From: Sphingomonas sp. LHG3406-1
GTDB lineage: Bacteria > Pseudomonadota > Alphaproteobacteria > Sphingomonadales > Sphingomonadaceae
Direction of reading: 5' to 3'
Assembly: GCF_029637485.1 (NCBI RefSeq)
Contig: NZ_CP069128.1
Span: 186,001-250,000, forward strand
Length of the DNA: 64,000 nucleotides
A program made the translations under genes and the position numbers. A model generated the notes under the pieces. That model saw only the letters and a list, made by a program, of their open reading frames with translations. It did not search any database and was not told where the DNA came from. This document shows positions 1 to 9,317 of this stretch, one piece after another. The stretch's first letter is position 1; the number at the start of each line of letters is the position of its first letter.

Positions 1-1036
1 GATCGTCCGGATCCTGGCCGTCGGGCAGAGTCACGAAGGAAAGGGTTCGCTCGGGGCCAAGCATCGGAAGGGCGCGGGTGGCGGCGCGGATAGCGGCCTT
101 TGAGCCTGCCGAATCGCCGTCGAAGCAGAGGATGGGCGAAGGATCGAGCCGCCAGAGCAGTTCGAGCTGGCGTTCGGTCAGGGCGGTGCCGTTGGGCGCG
201 ACCGCTTCAGTGATGCCGCCGCGATCCAGGCCGACCACGTCCATATAGCCTTCGACGACGATCAGGCGCTTGGCCTGGCGCGATGCCGGGCCGGCGCGGT
301 CGATGTTGTAGAGCGATGAGCCCTTGTCGAAGAGGACGGTCTCGGGGCTGTTGAGATATTTGGGTTCGCCCTGGCCCAGGATGCGCCCGCCGAAGCCGAT
401 CACCCGTCCGCGCTGGTCGCGGATGGGGATCATCAGCCGGCCGCGGAAGCGGTCGTAGGGCTCCTTCTTCGGCTCGTCCTCGACGCGGATGAGAAGGCCG
501 CAATCGACCAGCTTGTCGTCGCCATGCCGTTCCAGCGCCTTGCGCAGGCCGTTGCGCCGATCGGGGGCGAAGCCGATGCCGAAGCGCTTGATCGCTCCGG
601 CGCCGATGCCGCGGCGCTGGCAATAGGCGCGGGCCTCGGCGCCCTCGATCCCGTCCAGTTGTTCGGCGAACCAGGTCTGCGCGTCGGCCATGACGTCGTG
701 GAGGGTGGCCTGCCGCTCCGCCCGCTCGCGGCTGCGCGGGTCGGCGGCGGGCACTTCCATGCCGGCCGCGGCGGCCAGTTCCTTCACCGCGTCCATGAAG
801 GGCAGGCCACGATTGTCGGTGAGGAAGCGGATCGCATCCCCATGCGCGCCGCAGCCGAAGCAATGGTAGAAATGCTTCTCGTCGTTGACGGTGAAGCTGG
901 GAGTCTTCTCGTTGTGGAACGGGCAGCAGGCCTTCCACTCCCGGCCAGCGCGGAGGAGCTTCACGTGCGGCGAAATTACCGCGCTGAGCGTGGTGCGGGC
1001 GCGCAGTTCGTCGAGGAAGGCGGGGGAAAGGGTCAT
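1..1036 (-). CDS. dnaG: DNA primase DnaG (C-terminus beyond left edge)
   Basis: Synthesises RNA primers at the replication fork. The frame opens at the ATG at 1036 and stays open to base 1, so about 345 residues are seen and the helicase-binding C-terminus is missing. The N-terminus carries the CHC2 zinc finger (CCPFHNEKTPSF followed by FYHCFGCGAHGDA). The TOPRIM domain appears later as LIVVEGYMDVVGLD with its first acidic residue in VEGY and the second pair in CFDGDSAG. It lies 14 bases downstream of yqeY, which reads into it; yqeY-dnaG(-rpoD) is a familiar alphaproteobacterial order, and rpoD would be expected just outside the window. Identity is secure. Confidence 0.96.
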   Translation of the reverse strand, partial: MTLSPAFLDELRARTTLSAVISPHVKLLRAGREWKACCPFHNEKTPSFTVNDEKHFYHCFGCGAHGDAIRFLTDNRGLPFMDAVKELAAAAGMEVPAADPRSRERAERQATLHDVMADAQTWFAEQLDGIEGAEARAYCQRRGIGAGAIKRFGIGFAPDRRNGLRKALERHGDDKLVDCGLLIRVEDEPKKEPYDRFRGRLMIPIRDQRGRVIGFGGRILGQGEPKYLNSPETVLFDKGSSLYNIDRAGPASRQAKRLIVVEGYMDVVGLDRGGITEAVAPNGTALTERQLELLWRLDPSPILCFDGDSAGSKAAIRAATRALPMLGPERTLSFVTLPDGQDPDD

Positions 1037-1050
1037 CGGGCGAGCGAAGG

Positions 1051-1506
1051 CTAGCCCGCGAGCGCCCCCTTCACCAGCCCGCTCGCCCGCGCCGGTTCGA
1101 TGCTTGTGCCCAGCCGCTCCTTCACCGCGGCCATCACGCGGCCCATGTCCTTCATGCTCGACGCGCCCAGCTCGGCGATGATCTCCCTCACCTTGGCCGA
1201 GGCTTCCTCGTCCGACAGCTGGGCGGGGAGGAAGCGTTCGATGACGGCGATCTCGCTTTCCTCCTGCGCGGCCAGTTCCTCGCGGCCGCCCTGGCGATAG
1301 AGCGTGACCGATTCGCGGCGCTGCTTGATCATCTTCTGGAGGACTTCGGTGACCACGGCATCGTCGTCAGCCGAGGCCGAGGCGGTGCGCAGTTCGATGT
1401 CGCGGTTCTTGATGGCGCTCTGGATGAGTCGGATGGTGGCGGTGGCAGCCTTGTCCCCGCCCTTCATGGCGGTGACGAGGGCGGTCTTGATGGTGTCGCG
1501 GATCAT
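1051..1506 (-). CDS. yqeY: GatB/YqeY domain protein
   Basis: A 151-residue protein of the YqeY family, related to the tail domain of the GatB amidotransferase subunit that contacts tRNA; its own biochemical role is not settled. The sequence starts MIRDTIKTALVTAMKGGDKA, has a helical N-terminal half (IRLIQSAIKNRDIEL, KMIKQRRESVTLYRQGGR) and ends in the usual compact three-helix tail (MKDMGRVMAAVKERL). Length matches the family. It is the first gene of the dnaG operon and is divergent from carA, with 110 bases between the two starts. Nothing is missing. Confidence 0.93.
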   Translation of the reverse strand: MIRDTIKTALVTAMKGGDKAATATIRLIQSAIKNRDIELRTASASADDDAVVTEVLQKMIKQRRESVTLYRQGGREELAAQEESEIAVIERFLPAQLSDEEASAKVREIIAELGASSMKDMGRVMAAVKERLGTSIEPARASGLVKGALAG

Positions 1507-1535
1507 GGGGCGGCTGTTAAATCCTTGTCGTCCGG

Positions 1536-1564
1536 TTGACCAGCGCCGCGCTTTTCCTTAGCGG
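1536..1564 (+). promoter_or_regulatory. Candidate sigma70 promoter of carA
   Basis: TTGACC at 1536-1541, a 17-base spacer and TAGCGG at 1559-1564, about 50 bases upstream of the chosen carA start. The -35 is good and the -10 is poor, as is common in GC-rich alphaproteobacteria. It lies in the divergent yqeY/carA gap. Inference from sequence only. Confidence 0.4.
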
Positions 1565-1616
1565 CGGCGGCTTAGCGACATCGTTGTCCCGACCCTACAA
1601 AGGAGCCCTCGCCCCG

Positions 1617-2780
1617 ATGGCCAATCCTGCGCCCACTGCTGCGCCCATGGGAGCCACCGGCGCTCTCGTTTTCGCCGATGGGCGCGTGGTGTGGGGCAGG
1701 GGATTCGGAGCCGAGGGCGCGGAGGTGGCGGAGCTTTGCTTCCACACCGCCATGACCGGCTACCAGGAGGTGATGACCGATCCGAGCTTCGCCCGGCAGG
1801 TCGTCTGCTTCACCTTCCCGCACATCGGCAATGTCGGCGCGAACGACGAGGACGTCGAGGCGGACGATCCCCATGCGGTGGGCGCGATCGTGCGCGAGCC
1901 GGTGACATCGCCGTCCAACTTCCGCTCGACGGTCGATTTTCCCGAGTGGATGAAGCGGCATGGGCGGATCGGGCTGGCCGGGGTGGACACGCGGGCGCTG
2001 ACCCGGCTGGTGCGCCGCGAGGGGCCGCCGACGGTGGTCATCGCCCATGATGCCGAGGGGAAGTTCGATCTTCCCGAGCTGCAGCGCATGGCGCGGGAAT
2101 GGCCGGGGTTGGAGGGGATGGACCTCGCGAAGGAGGTATCCTGCGAGCAGCTTCGCGTGTGGAGCGGCGGCAAATGGGAGATCGAGATCGGCTATGCCGA
2201 CAAGGGGCAGGAAGCGGAGCGGCCCCACGTCGTCGCCATCGACTATGGCTCCAAGCGCAACATCTTCCGCAATCTGGTCGAGGCCGGCGCGCGGGTGACG
2301 ATCCTGCCGGCGACTGCCTCCTTCGAGGAGGTGATGGCGCATGACCCCGACGGCTTCTTCCTGTCGAACGGGCCGGGCGATCCGGCGGCGACGGGGGAAT
2401 ATGCCATTCCGGTGATCCGGCAGATGCTGGACACGGGCAAGCCCCTGTTCGGCATCTGCCTCGGCCACCAGTTGCTCGCGCTCGCGGTCGGCGGCCGGAC
2501 GAGCAAGATGTTCCAGGGCCACCGCGGCGCCAACCATCCGGTCAAGCGCCTCGCCGACGGGCAGGTCGAGATCACCAGCATGAACCACGGCTTCGCGGTC
2601 GAGCGCGAAGGCCTGCCCAACAATGTGCGCGAGACGCATGTGTCGCTGTTCGACGGGTCGAATTGCGGGATCGAGCTGGCGGACCGGCCGGCCTTCAGCG
2701 TGCAATATCATCCCGAGGCGAGCCCGGGGCCGCAGGATAGTTTCTATCTATTCGAGCGGTTCGTGGGGATGATGCGGTGA
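1617..2780 (+). CDS. carA: Carbamoyl-phosphate synthase small subunit
   Basis: Glutaminase subunit of carbamoyl-phosphate synthase: it releases ammonia from glutamine and channels it to CarB for arginine and pyrimidine synthesis. The frame is open from 1536, but the ATG at 1617 has an AGGAG 11 bases upstream and gives 387 residues, the normal length. The class I amidotransferase triad is visible: nucleophile Cys281 in LFGICLGHQLL, His365 and Glu367 in QYHPEAS. The stop overlaps the GTG of the next gene by four bases (GTGA). CarB does not follow directly; two unrelated small genes intervene, which is unusual. Confidence 0.97.
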   Translation: MANPAPTAAPMGATGALVFADGRVVWGRGFGAEGAEVAELCFHTAMTGYQEVMTDPSFARQVVCFTFPHIGNVGANDEDVEADDPHAVGAIVREPVTSPSNFRSTVDFPEWMKRHGRIGLAGVDTRALTRLVRREGPPTVVIAHDAEGKFDLPELQRMAREWPGLEGMDLAKEVSCEQLRVWSGGKWEIEIGYADKGQEAERPHVVAIDYGSKRNIFRNLVEAGARVTILPATASFEEVMAHDPDGFFLSNGPGDPAATGEYAIPVIRQMLDTGKPLFGICLGHQLLALAVGGRTSKMFQGHRGANHPVKRLADGQVEITSMNHGFAVEREGLPNNVRETHVSLFDGSNCGIELADRPAFSVQYHPEASPGPQDSFYLFERFVGMMR

Positions 2781-3154
2781 GCTTCAAGCTCACTGGCCCT
2801 GACCATTGGCGTTACCGCTACGCCGCCCGTTTCCTTGGAAGCTGGCTCATGCTCGCCCTCCAGATTCTCCTGGTTGGAGCATTCGTTGCAGCCTTGTTTC
2901 TCCAGAGGCCTGTGATCCTCGTGGCGTGCATGGTTGTGGTTGCGCCATTCATCATCCCAGTGGCTGGCCTCGGGTGCTGGCGGTGCAACTACAATCTGCT
3001 TCGGAGGTATCGCGGTTCAAGCTCGATTGAGCATGGCGATAGTTGGACTGGAGAGCCGGACACGGCTGGCATGTTGAAACGCATCTCCAGTCACTGTCCC
3101 AAGTGCGAAGCAACGATCGTCACCGAAGAGAATGTGGAAGTGAGAACAGCCTAA
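2777..3154 (+). CDS. Small membrane protein with two CxxC pairs, inserted after carA
   Basis: Unrecognised 125-residue protein. It starts at a GTG overlapping the carA stop. Two hydrophobic helices lie at about residues 19-42 and 45-64, then a CWRC motif, a polar stretch and a CPKC motif near the end; the two CxxC pairs, about 40 residues apart, suggest a metal-binding ribbon on the cytoplasmic side. G+C over 2821-3120 is 174 of 300 (58%), against 86 of 120 (72%) in carA at 2281-2400, so base use differs from its neighbour. It ends one base before a decayed copy of the carB start. Acquired by transfer is the likely reading; function unknown. Confidence 0.72.
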   Translation: MSFKLTGPDHWRYRYAARFLGSWLMLALQILLVGAFVAALFLQRPVILVACMVVVAPFIIPVAGLGCWRCNYNLLRRYRGSSSIEHGDSWTGEPDTAGMLKRISSHCPKCEATIVTEENVEVRTA

Positions 3155-3155
3155 G

Positions 3156-3257
3156 ATGCCCCGCCGCAGCGACATCTCCTCCATTCGCATCATCGGTGCC
3201 GGGCCGATCGTCATCGGTCGGGCGGCAGATGGGCGGGGCATGGGGTGCCGGCGGTGA
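3156..3257 (+). pseudogene. Duplicated 5' fragment of carB (33-codon remnant)
   Basis: Codons 1-24 read [20 protein letters not shown] then GRAA, matching the start of the real carB at 3958 in 19 of 24 residues and 59 of 72 bases. The similarity ends sharply after GRAA, the frame runs nine more codons and stops with TGA at 3255-3257. That stop overlaps the GTG of the following lipoprotein by four bases (GTGA), so the remnant may still be translated and couple ribosomes into that gene. The copy has diverged, so the duplication is not recent. The simplest reading is that carB once began here and the downstream segment was inserted together with a new carB start. Confidence 0.85.
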
Positions 3258-3958
3258 GGCACCTCGGGGCTGTTATTGCGCTGTTGCCGGCGCTTGGCGG
3301 ATGCGAGTCGGAGGCTGCGGGCATTCGCGGGCATGTCGAGACGATCGAGCAGCGGATGAAACGGCAGGCGGCCGAATTCGAGGCGACGTCCGACATCAAG
3401 GGGGCGGAGCTTCGTGCGGCGCTGAAGCGGCTTGGAATCAGGGAAAACTGGATGACTCCGGCGACCGAGGACAATGGGGTCGCTATCCTGGAGCTCCGTG
3501 TACCGGACGCTGAATTCGCGACATTGGACCATCGCGCCCTGGCGAAGCTGGTTCTCGACAGCCGCTACCGCTTCGAGTTCGTCGATCCGGAGCAGGCGCG
3601 GATCGCGGCGCATCACCAAGGCGCGGAACTGCATGTGCGGGAACAGGCGACGGCGCTTCGCGAATTGAAGGCGCGGGGACAGCTGGACAGCTATCCGCGC
3701 TACGAGAAGGGCATGGCGGTGAGCGCCTTCGCGCCCCAACTCGAGGCCTGGTGCGGCTATGAGCGCGGACAGGCGTTCCGCCTGATCGACGGCAATTGGG
3801 TCGATTATCAGCATGCCATGGTCGACCTCGCCGCGGTGGACCAGCAGGGACGCGCCCTGGCGTCGTTCGACTGCGTCAAACGGGTCGTGGACGCGACCCC
3901 CGAACTCAGGCGTCGGTTCATCGGCAACCGGGGCCGCGAAGGAGCAATCGACTACTAA
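3254..3958 (+). CDS. Putative lipoprotein between carA and carB
   Basis: Unrecognised protein of 234 residues from the GTG at 3254 (GGGG eight bases upstream); an in-frame GTG at 3245 is the alternative. The N-terminus, [17 protein letters not shown], is a short signal peptide with a lipobox-like LGGC, so Cys17 would be lipidated. The rest is soluble and charged, with a probable helix at residues 25-60. It reads [15 protein letters not shown] mixed alpha/beta sequence without a motif I know. Its TAA overlaps the carB ATG by one base (TAATG), so it is transcribed and probably translated together with carB. A link to carbamoyl phosphate is not implied by its sequence. Confidence 0.75.
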   Translation: MRHLGAVIALLPALGGCESEAAGIRGHVETIEQRMKRQAAEFEATSDIKGAELRAALKRLGIRENWMTPATEDNGVAILELRVPDAEFATLDHRALAKLVLDSRYRFEFVDPEQARIAAHHQGAELHVREQATALRELKARGQLDSYPRYEKGMAVSAFAPQLEAWCGYERGQAFRLIDGNWVDYQHAMVDLAAVDQQGRALASFDCVKRVVDATPELRRRFIGNRGREGAIDY

Positions 3959-6900
3959 TGCCCAAGCGCACGGACATCACCTCCATCCTCATCATCGGCG
4001 CCGGCCCGATCGTCATCGGGCAGGCGGCGGAGTTCGATTATTCGGGCTCCCAGGCGGTCAAGGCGCTGAAAGCCGAGGGCTATCGCGTCATCGTGGTCAA
4101 CTCGAACCCGGCGACGATCATGACCGATCCGGAGCTGTGCGATGCGACCTATATCGAGCCGATCACGCCCGAGGTGGTCGCCAAGATCATCGAGGCGGAG
4201 AAGCCCGACGCGCTGTTGCCGACCATGGGCGGGCAGACGGCGCTGAACACCGCGCTGGCGCTCTACAAGGACGGCACGCTCGACCGGCTCGGGGTCGAGC
4301 TGATCGGCGCCAATGCCGAGGCGATCGAGAAGGCCGAGGACCGGCAGAAGTTCCGCGATGCGATGGACCGGATCGGGCTGGAATCGCCCAAGTCCGCCGT
4401 CATCCACACGGTCGAGGAAGCGCTGGGCGTGCTCGAGACGATCGGGCTTCCGGTCGTCATCCGGCCGAGCTTCACCCTCGGCGGGACCGGCGGCGGCATC
4501 GCCTACAATCGTGACGAATATCTGCACTTCGTGCGCACCGGGCTGGAGGCCTCGCCGACCACCGAGGTGCTGATCGACGAGAGCCTGGTCGGGTGGAAGG
4601 AATATGAGATGGAGGTGGTCCGCGACAGCGCGGACAACGCCATCATCATCTGCTCGATCGAGAATGTGGACCCGATGGGGGTGCATACGGGCGATTCGAT
4701 CACGGTCGCCCCGGCGCTGACGCTGACCGACAAGGAATATCAGCGAATGCGCTCGGCGAGCATTGCCGTGCTACGCGAAATCGGTGTCGAAACAGGTGGT
4801 TCCAACGTCCAGTTCGCGGTCGATCCGAAGACCGGGCGAATGATCGTGATCGAGATGAACCCGCGCGTGTCGCGGAGTTCGGCACTGGCGTCCAAGGCGA
4901 CCGGCTTTCCCATTGCCAAGGTCGCGGCCAAGCTGGCGGTCGGCTACACGCTCGACGAGATTGCCAACGACATCACCGGCGGCGCGACCCCGGCGAGCTT
5001 CGAGCCGACGATCGACTATGTCGTGACCAAGATCCCGCGCTTCACCTTCGAGAAGTTCGCGGGGAGCCCGGCCGAGCTGTCGACCGCGATGAAGTCGGTC
5101 GGCGAGGTGATGGCGATCGGGCGGTCGTTCGCGGAATCGCTGCAGAAGGCGCTTCGCGGCCTCGAGATCGGTCTGTGCGGGCTCGACCGGGTGCGGCACC
5201 TCGAAACGGCAGCGACCGACGAGATCGAGGCGGCGCTGGCGGTGCCGACGCCCGACCGGCTGCTGGTCGCGGCCGAGGCGCTTCGGCACGGAATTTCGGT
5301 CGAACGGATCAACCAGATTGCCGGGTTCGACCCCTGGTTCCTCGAGCGGCTGGCGGAGATCGTGCGCGCCGAGGGGCAGGTGCGCGCCTATGGCCTGCCT
5401 AACGATGCGGCCGGGATGCGGCGCCTGAAGGCGATGGGCTTCTCGGATTCGCGGCTGGCGCAGCTGAGCCTTCGCTCGACCGGCATGAGCCGCGAGATGA
5501 GCGAGCTCCAGGCGCGCGGCGGGGGCATTGTCCACAGCGCGATGCGGGCGATGACCGGCGGGGTGACCGAGGCGGAAGTGCTCAGCCACCGGCTGAAGCT
5601 TGGGGTCAGGCCGGTCTACAAGCGCATCGACAGCTGCGCGGCCGAGTTCGATGCCTCGACGCCCTATCTCTATTCGACCTACGAGGCGCCGCTGTTCGGC
5701 GAACCCGAGGACGAGGCGGAGGTTTCTGACCGGCGCAAGGTGGTGATCCTCGGCGGCGGGCCGAACCGGATCGGGCAGGGGATCGAGTTCGACTATTGCT
5801 GTTGCCACGCCGCCTTCGCGCTGCGCGACGCCGGTTTCGAGACGGTGATGGTCAACTGCAATCCGGAGACGGTGTCGACCGACCCGGACACGTCGGACCG
5901 CCTCTATTTCGAGCCGCTGACGGGCGAGGACGTGCTGGAGATCGTCAGCCGCGAGGCGGAGAAGGGCGAGCTGGTTGGCGTGATCGTGCAGCTTGGCGGG
6001 CAGACCCCGCTGAAGCTTGCGGCGGGCCTGCAGAAGGCGGGCATCCCGATCCTCGGCACCTCGCCCGACAGCATCGACCTTGCCGAGGACCGCGAGCGCT
6101 TCTCGGCGCTGGTGCATCGCCTCGACCTGATGCAGCCCGAGAACGGCATCGCCCGAAGCCGGGAGGAGGCGCTGAAGGTCGCCGATCGCATCGGCTATCC
6201 GGTGCTTCTGCGGCCGAGCTACGTGCTGGGCGGACGGGCGATGGAGATCGTCGACGGCCCGGCGCAGCTCGAACATTATATCGCGACGGCGGTGCAGGTG
6301 TCGGGGGACAGCCCGGTGCTGGTCGACCGCTACCTGCGCGACGCGACGGAGGTCGACGTGGACGCGATCTGCGACGGCACGGACGTGGTGGTCGCCGGGG
6401 TGCTCGAGCATATCGAGGAAGCCGGGGTGCATTCGGGCGACAGCGCCTGTTCCATCCCGCCGCACAGCCTGTCAGCCGAGATGATCGCCGAGATCGAACG
6501 GCAGACCAGGGCACTTGCCCTCGCGCTCAAGGTCAAGGGGCTGATGAACGTCCAATATGCGGTGAAGGACGGCCAGCTCTACCTGATCGAGGTCAATCCG
6601 CGCGCCAGCCGGACCGTGCCCTTCACCGCCAAGGCGATCGGCATTCCGGTGGCTAAGATCGCGGCGCGGGTGATGGCGGGCGAGGGCCTGGCGAGCCTGC
6701 CGGTGATCGACCGCGCCATCGGCCATGTCGCGGTGAAGGAGAGCGTCTTCCCCTTCGCCCGCTTCCCCGGCACCGATCCCGTGCTTGGACCGGAGATGAA
6801 GAGCACCGGCGAAGTCATGGGAATCGCCGACGATTTCGAAATGGCTTTCGCCAAGAGCCAGATCGGCGCGGGCACCGTCATGCCGCAGTCGGGCACCTTG

Positions 6901-7293
6901 TTCGTGTCGGTCAAGGACAGCGACAAGCAGGGCATCATTCCTGCGGTCGAGGCCATGCTCTCGCTCGGCTTTGAGGTGATCGCGACCGGCGGCACGCATG
7001 ACCATCTCGCCGCGCGCGGGCTCGCCGTCACCAGGGTCAACAAGGTGGCACAGGGACGGCCGCACATCGTGGACCGCATCGTCGACGGCGGGGTTCAGAT
7101 CATCTTCAACACGACCGAAGGCTGGCAGAGTCTGAAGGACAGCCAGTCGATCCGCGCGACGGCGCTGAACCGCAAGGTCCCCTATGTGACGACGGTCGCC
7201 GCGGCGCAGGCGATGGCGCGCGCGATCCGGGCCGCGCGGGGCCGCTCGCTTGAAGTCAGGTCCCTTCAGTCCTATTATTCCGCCCGCGTATAG
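3958..7293 (+). CDS. carB: Carbamoyl-phosphate synthase large subunit
   Basis: Makes carbamoyl phosphate from bicarbonate, two ATP and ammonia supplied by CarA. The 1111-residue length is normal. It holds two homologous ATP-grasp halves, each opening with a Rossmann-like loop ([19 protein letters not shown] at the start, [19 protein letters not shown] near residue 600), an oligomerisation region between them and a C-terminal MGS-like allosteric domain ([13 protein letters not shown]). The frame is open 54 codons further upstream, but the ATG at 3958 begins the conserved protein and overlaps the upstream stop. No break is seen. Confidence 0.97.
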   Translation: MPKRTDITSILIIGAGPIVIGQAAEFDYSGSQAVKALKAEGYRVIVVNSNPATIMTDPELCDATYIEPITPEVVAKIIEAEKPDALLPTMGGQTALNTALALYKDGTLDRLGVELIGANAEAIEKAEDRQKFRDAMDRIGLESPKSAVIHTVEEALGVLETIGLPVVIRPSFTLGGTGGGIAYNRDEYLHFVRTGLEASPTTEVLIDESLVGWKEYEMEVVRDSADNAIIICSIENVDPMGVHTGDSITVAPALTLTDKEYQRMRSASIAVLREIGVETGGSNVQFAVDPKTGRMIVIEMNPRVSRSSALASKATGFPIAKVAAKLAVGYTLDEIANDITGGATPASFEPTIDYVVTKIPRFTFEKFAGSPAELSTAMKSVGEVMAIGRSFAESLQKALRGLEIGLCGLDRVRHLETAATDEIEAALAVPTPDRLLVAAEALRHGISVERINQIAGFDPWFLERLAEIVRAEGQVRAYGLPNDAAGMRRLKAMGFSDSRLAQLSLRSTGMSREMSELQARGGGIVHSAMRAMTGGVTEAEVLSHRLKLGVRPVYKRIDSCAAEFDASTPYLYSTYEAPLFGEPEDEAEVSDRRKVVILGGGPNRIGQGIEFDYCCCHAAFALRDAGFETVMVNCNPETVSTDPDTSDRLYFEPLTGEDVLEIVSREAEKGELVGVIVQLGGQTPLKLAAGLQKAGIPILGTSPDSIDLAEDRERFSALVHRLDLMQPENGIARSREEALKVADRIGYPVLLRPSYVLGGRAMEIVDGPAQLEHYIATAVQVSGDSPVLVDRYLRDATEVDVDAICDGTDVVVAGVLEHIEEAGVHSGDSACSIPPHSLSAEMIAEIERQTRALALALKVKGLMNVQYAVKDGQLYLIEVNPRASRTVPFTAKAIGIPVAKIAARVMAGEGLASLPVIDRAIGHVAVKESVFPFARFPGTDPVLGPEMKSTGEVMGIADDFEMAFAKSQIGAGTVMPQSGTLFVSVKDSDKQGIIPAVEAMLSLGFEVIATGGTHDHLAARGLAVTRVNKVAQGRPHIVDRIVDGGVQIIFNTTEGWQSLKDSQSIRATALNRKVPYVTTVAAAQAMARAIRAARGRSLEVRSLQSYYSARV

Positions 7294-7367
7294 AGCTCCC
7301 CCGGAACCCGTGTTGAGGGCCCGCGTCTTGCGGGGGGAGAATGCTTTTGAAAGGACAAGGGGCGTAA

Positions 7368-7841
7368 ATGGCGAGTGACAAGGTGCCGATGCTGGCCGAA
7401 GGCTATCGTCAGCTCGAAGAGGAAGCGAAGCGCCTGAAGGCCGAGCGCCCGCAGATCGTGGACGCGATCGAGGAAGCGCGCGCCCACGGCGACCTTTCGG
7501 AAAATGCAGAATATCATGCTGCCAAGGAGCGGCAGGGCCAGGTCGAGGCGCAGCTTGCCGACATCGAGGATCGGCTGGCGCGTGCGCTGGTCATCGACCC
7601 GACGACGCTGAGCGGCGACAAGGTCGTGTTCGGCGCGACGGTGAACCTGGTCGACGAGGACGACAAGCCGATCCGCTACCAGTTGGTCGGGCAGCAGGAG
7701 GCGGACGCCAAGGTGGGCCGGATCAGCTACAATTCGCCGCTCGGCCGCGCGCTCATCGGTCGCCAGGTCGGTGACGAGGTCGAAGTGTCGACCCCGTCGG
7801 GCGACCGCTATTACGAGATTGCGGGGATCGAGTTCGTTTGA
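7368..7841 (+). CDS. greA: Transcription elongation factor GreA
   Basis: Rescues backtracked RNA polymerase by stimulating transcript cleavage through the secondary channel. The 157-residue protein has the N-terminal coiled coil (to about residue 75) with the tip motif [11 protein letters not shown], in which Asp42 and Glu45 are the acidic pair that supports catalysis, and the C-terminal FKBP-like domain ([17 protein letters not shown]). AAGGACAAGGGG precedes the ATG. A GGAAC-N16-CGTC element at 7303-7327 resembles an EcfG promoter with one mismatch in the -10. The gene stands alone after carB, 74 bases away. Confidence 0.96.
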   Translation: MASDKVPMLAEGYRQLEEEAKRLKAERPQIVDAIEEARAHGDLSENAEYHAAKERQGQVEAQLADIEDRLARALVIDPTTLSGDKVVFGATVNLVDEDDKPIRYQLVGQQEADAKVGRISYNSPLGRALIGRQVGDEVEVSTPSGDRYYEIAGIEFV

Positions 7842-7941
7842 TGCGTCCTTCGACCTTCCCATTGCCTGGCAATGGGGAGAGGTATCATTCGCCAACGGCT
7901 AGCGGTTCCGCTCCCTCTGCCGTTGCATCGGGGAGGCTGAA

Positions 7942-8571
7942 GTGAGCGGCATCACCCGCACCGCCACCTTCTGGATCGCGGTGCTGACCTTCGTGGTCAG
8001 CATCTTCACCGGCCTCGGTTCGATCGGGGTGCATGCGCCATTGTCGCTCGGCTTCGTGGCGGCACGCGCGAGCGGGGTGAATTTTCCGTTCGACGCCGTG
8101 CCGGTGTTCCTTACCCCGCTGACCGCCACCCTGGTGCATGGCGGCGGCTTCCATCTCGGTTTCAACCTGCTGCTGCTGGTCTGGTGCGGGCTGGCGGTGG
8201 AGCGCGTGCTGGGCCGCGGTGCCCTGGTCTTCCTTTATGTCGTCAGCGCCTATGTCTCCATGGCGGCGCAATGGGCGGCAGGGCCGCAGGACCTGTCGCC
8301 GGTGATCGGCGCCAGCGGGGCGATCAGCGGGCTGCTCGGCGCCTATGCGCTGAGCTTCGGACGGCCCAAGCTCGTCACGAACAACATGAGGCTCAATCGC
8401 TGGATCTACGTCGCCTGGCTGGCTGCGGCCTTCACCCTGCTGCAGATGTTGATCGGCTGGTCGGCCGGACAGCAGGGCACCATGCTTGCGACCCCGGCCC
8501 ATATCGGCGGGTTCGTGGCCGGGCTGCTGCTGCAGCGGCCATTACTGCTTTGGCGGTACCGGAAAGCGTGA
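7942..8571 (+). CDS. Rhomboid-family intramembrane serine protease
   Basis: Predicted to cleave transmembrane substrates within the bilayer; the substrate is unknown. The start is GTG with GGGAGG five bases upstream, giving 209 residues and six hydrophobic segments. The family's landmarks are all visible: His66, His71 and Asn75 (LVHGGGFHLGFN, the helix 2 motif), nucleophile Ser125 in GASGAISGLLGAY and partner His187 in HIGGFVAG. So the protease should be active. It follows greA by 100 bases and is convergent with a DUF4170 gene. Confidence 0.9.
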   Translation: MSGITRTATFWIAVLTFVVSIFTGLGSIGVHAPLSLGFVAARASGVNFPFDAVPVFLTPLTATLVHGGGFHLGFNLLLLVWCGLAVERVLGRGALVFLYVVSAYVSMAAQWAAGPQDLSPVIGASGAISGLLGAYALSFGRPKLVTNNMRLNRWIYVAWLAAAFTLLQMLIGWSAGQQGTMLATPAHIGGFVAGLLLQRPLLLWRYRKA

Positions 8572-8608
8572 ACTGAACTCTCTTCCCGCGAGCGGGAGGA
8601 GGTCGAGC

Positions 8609-8821
8609 CTACGCCTCCGGTTCGAGCAGCCGGTGGAGGTGCACCACCACATATTTCATCTCGGCATCGTCGACCGTGCGCTGGGCATTGGCGCGCCAGG
8701 CTTCCTCGGCGTCGGCATAATTGTCGAACAGGCCGACAATGTGGATCGCGTTGAGGTCGGTAAAGTCGGTGCCCTGCGGATCCTGCACGCGGCCGCCGAA
8801 GACGAGATGGAGCTTGCTCAT
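8609..8821 (-). CDS. DUF4170-like small protein
   Basis: A 70-residue protein beginning MSKLHLVFGGRVQ and ending KYVVVHLHRLLEPEA, a pattern I recognise from the DUF4170 family of small alphaproteobacterial proteins of unknown function. The middle (FDNYADAEEAWRANAQRTV) is a helix rich in Ala and acidic residues. An in-frame ATG lies 14 codons upstream (8863), but the family sequence begins at 8821. No signal or membrane segment, so it is probably cytoplasmic. It is convergent with the rhomboid gene; a hairpin at 8578-8601 lies between them. Confidence 0.82.
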   Translation of the reverse strand: MSKLHLVFGGRVQDPQGTDFTDLNAIHIVGLFDNYADAEEAWRANAQRTVDDAEMKYVVVHLHRLLEPEA

Positions 8822-8862
8822 GGCCGCGCCGGTAGCATGGGGGAGGTCGGCAATAAATAGCA

Positions 8863-8936
8863 TCGTCCCGGCGAAAGGCCGGGACCTCGGGCAATCGGCA
8901 CCTGGCCTCCCGAGGTCCCGGCCTCCGCCGGGACGA
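8863..8936. repeat. Long near-perfect inverted repeat (REP-like)
   Basis: Left arm 8863-8891 and right arm 8909-8936 are inverted copies of about 25 matching bases (TCGTCCCGGC, a 3-4 base bulge, then GGCCGGGACCTCGGG), around a 17-base loop. It lies just after the last gene of the minus-strand YqjD-like operon and before the DUF4170 start, so it can act as an RNA 3' hairpin. GTCCCGGC/GCCGGGAC ends are common in scattered sphingomonad intergenic repeats. Confidence 0.8.
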
Positions 8937-8947
8937 CGTCATTCAGG

Positions 8948-9313
8948 TCAGGCGCCGGCCGAGCTGCCCGTCGAGCTGCTGCTGCTGCTGCTGCCGAGGA
9001 ACTCGCGCACCTTGTCGCCGGCCATTTCGTCGAACTTCTGCTTGGCCATGCCGCGGCCGCGGTCGATGGCGCCGGTGCCGGCGTCGTTGAGCTTCTTGCC
9101 AAGCGGGCCGAGCAGTTCCTTCTCCTTCTGGCTCGCCGGCAGCACCGCACCGAGCACCGCGCCGAGCGCCAGCCCGGCGCCGAGCGCGATCAGCGGCGAA
9201 TTGTCGATGGTCGAGGTGGCACTGTCGCCGAGCCCCGAGAAGCGCTGGCCGATGCCCGAGCCGGCATTGTCCTGGGTGTCGAAGTCGTTCTGATACGCGT
9301 CGTTCTTCGCCAT
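8948..9313 (-). CDS. Small membrane-associated protein, last gene of stress operon
   Basis: Unrecognised 121-residue protein from the ATG at 9313; the frame continues upstream but only into the neighbour's 3' end. The N-terminal third is polar (MAKNDAYQNDFDTQDNAGSG), then one hydrophobic segment (LIALGAGLALGAVLGAVL, about residues 40-60), an amphipathic helix (GPLGKKLNDAGTGAIDRGRG) and a tail with eight consecutive serines. The start lies four bases past the DUF3618 stop. The layout, polar helix plus one Gly/Ala-rich membrane segment, matches the ElaB/YqjD-like proteins of its operon. Confidence 0.8.
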   Translation of the reverse strand: MAKNDAYQNDFDTQDNAGSGIGQRFSGLGDSATSTIDNSPLIALGAGLALGAVLGAVLPASQKEKELLGPLGKKLNDAGTGAIDRGRGMAKQKFDEMAGDKVREFLGSSSSSSSTGSSAGA

Positions 9314-9317
9314 GAGT

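Noticed and set aside
207..938. Long Arg/Pro-rich open frame opposite reading within dnaG
   Set aside because: It is in another frame of dnaG on the same strand; the true DnaG frame has all motifs. Composition is typical of GC-rich shadow frames. Many such shadows occur across the window.
7862..7880. CCCATTG/CAATGGG hairpin after greA
   Set aside because: Stem of seven with loop CCTGG but no T-run; its role as a terminator is unsupported.
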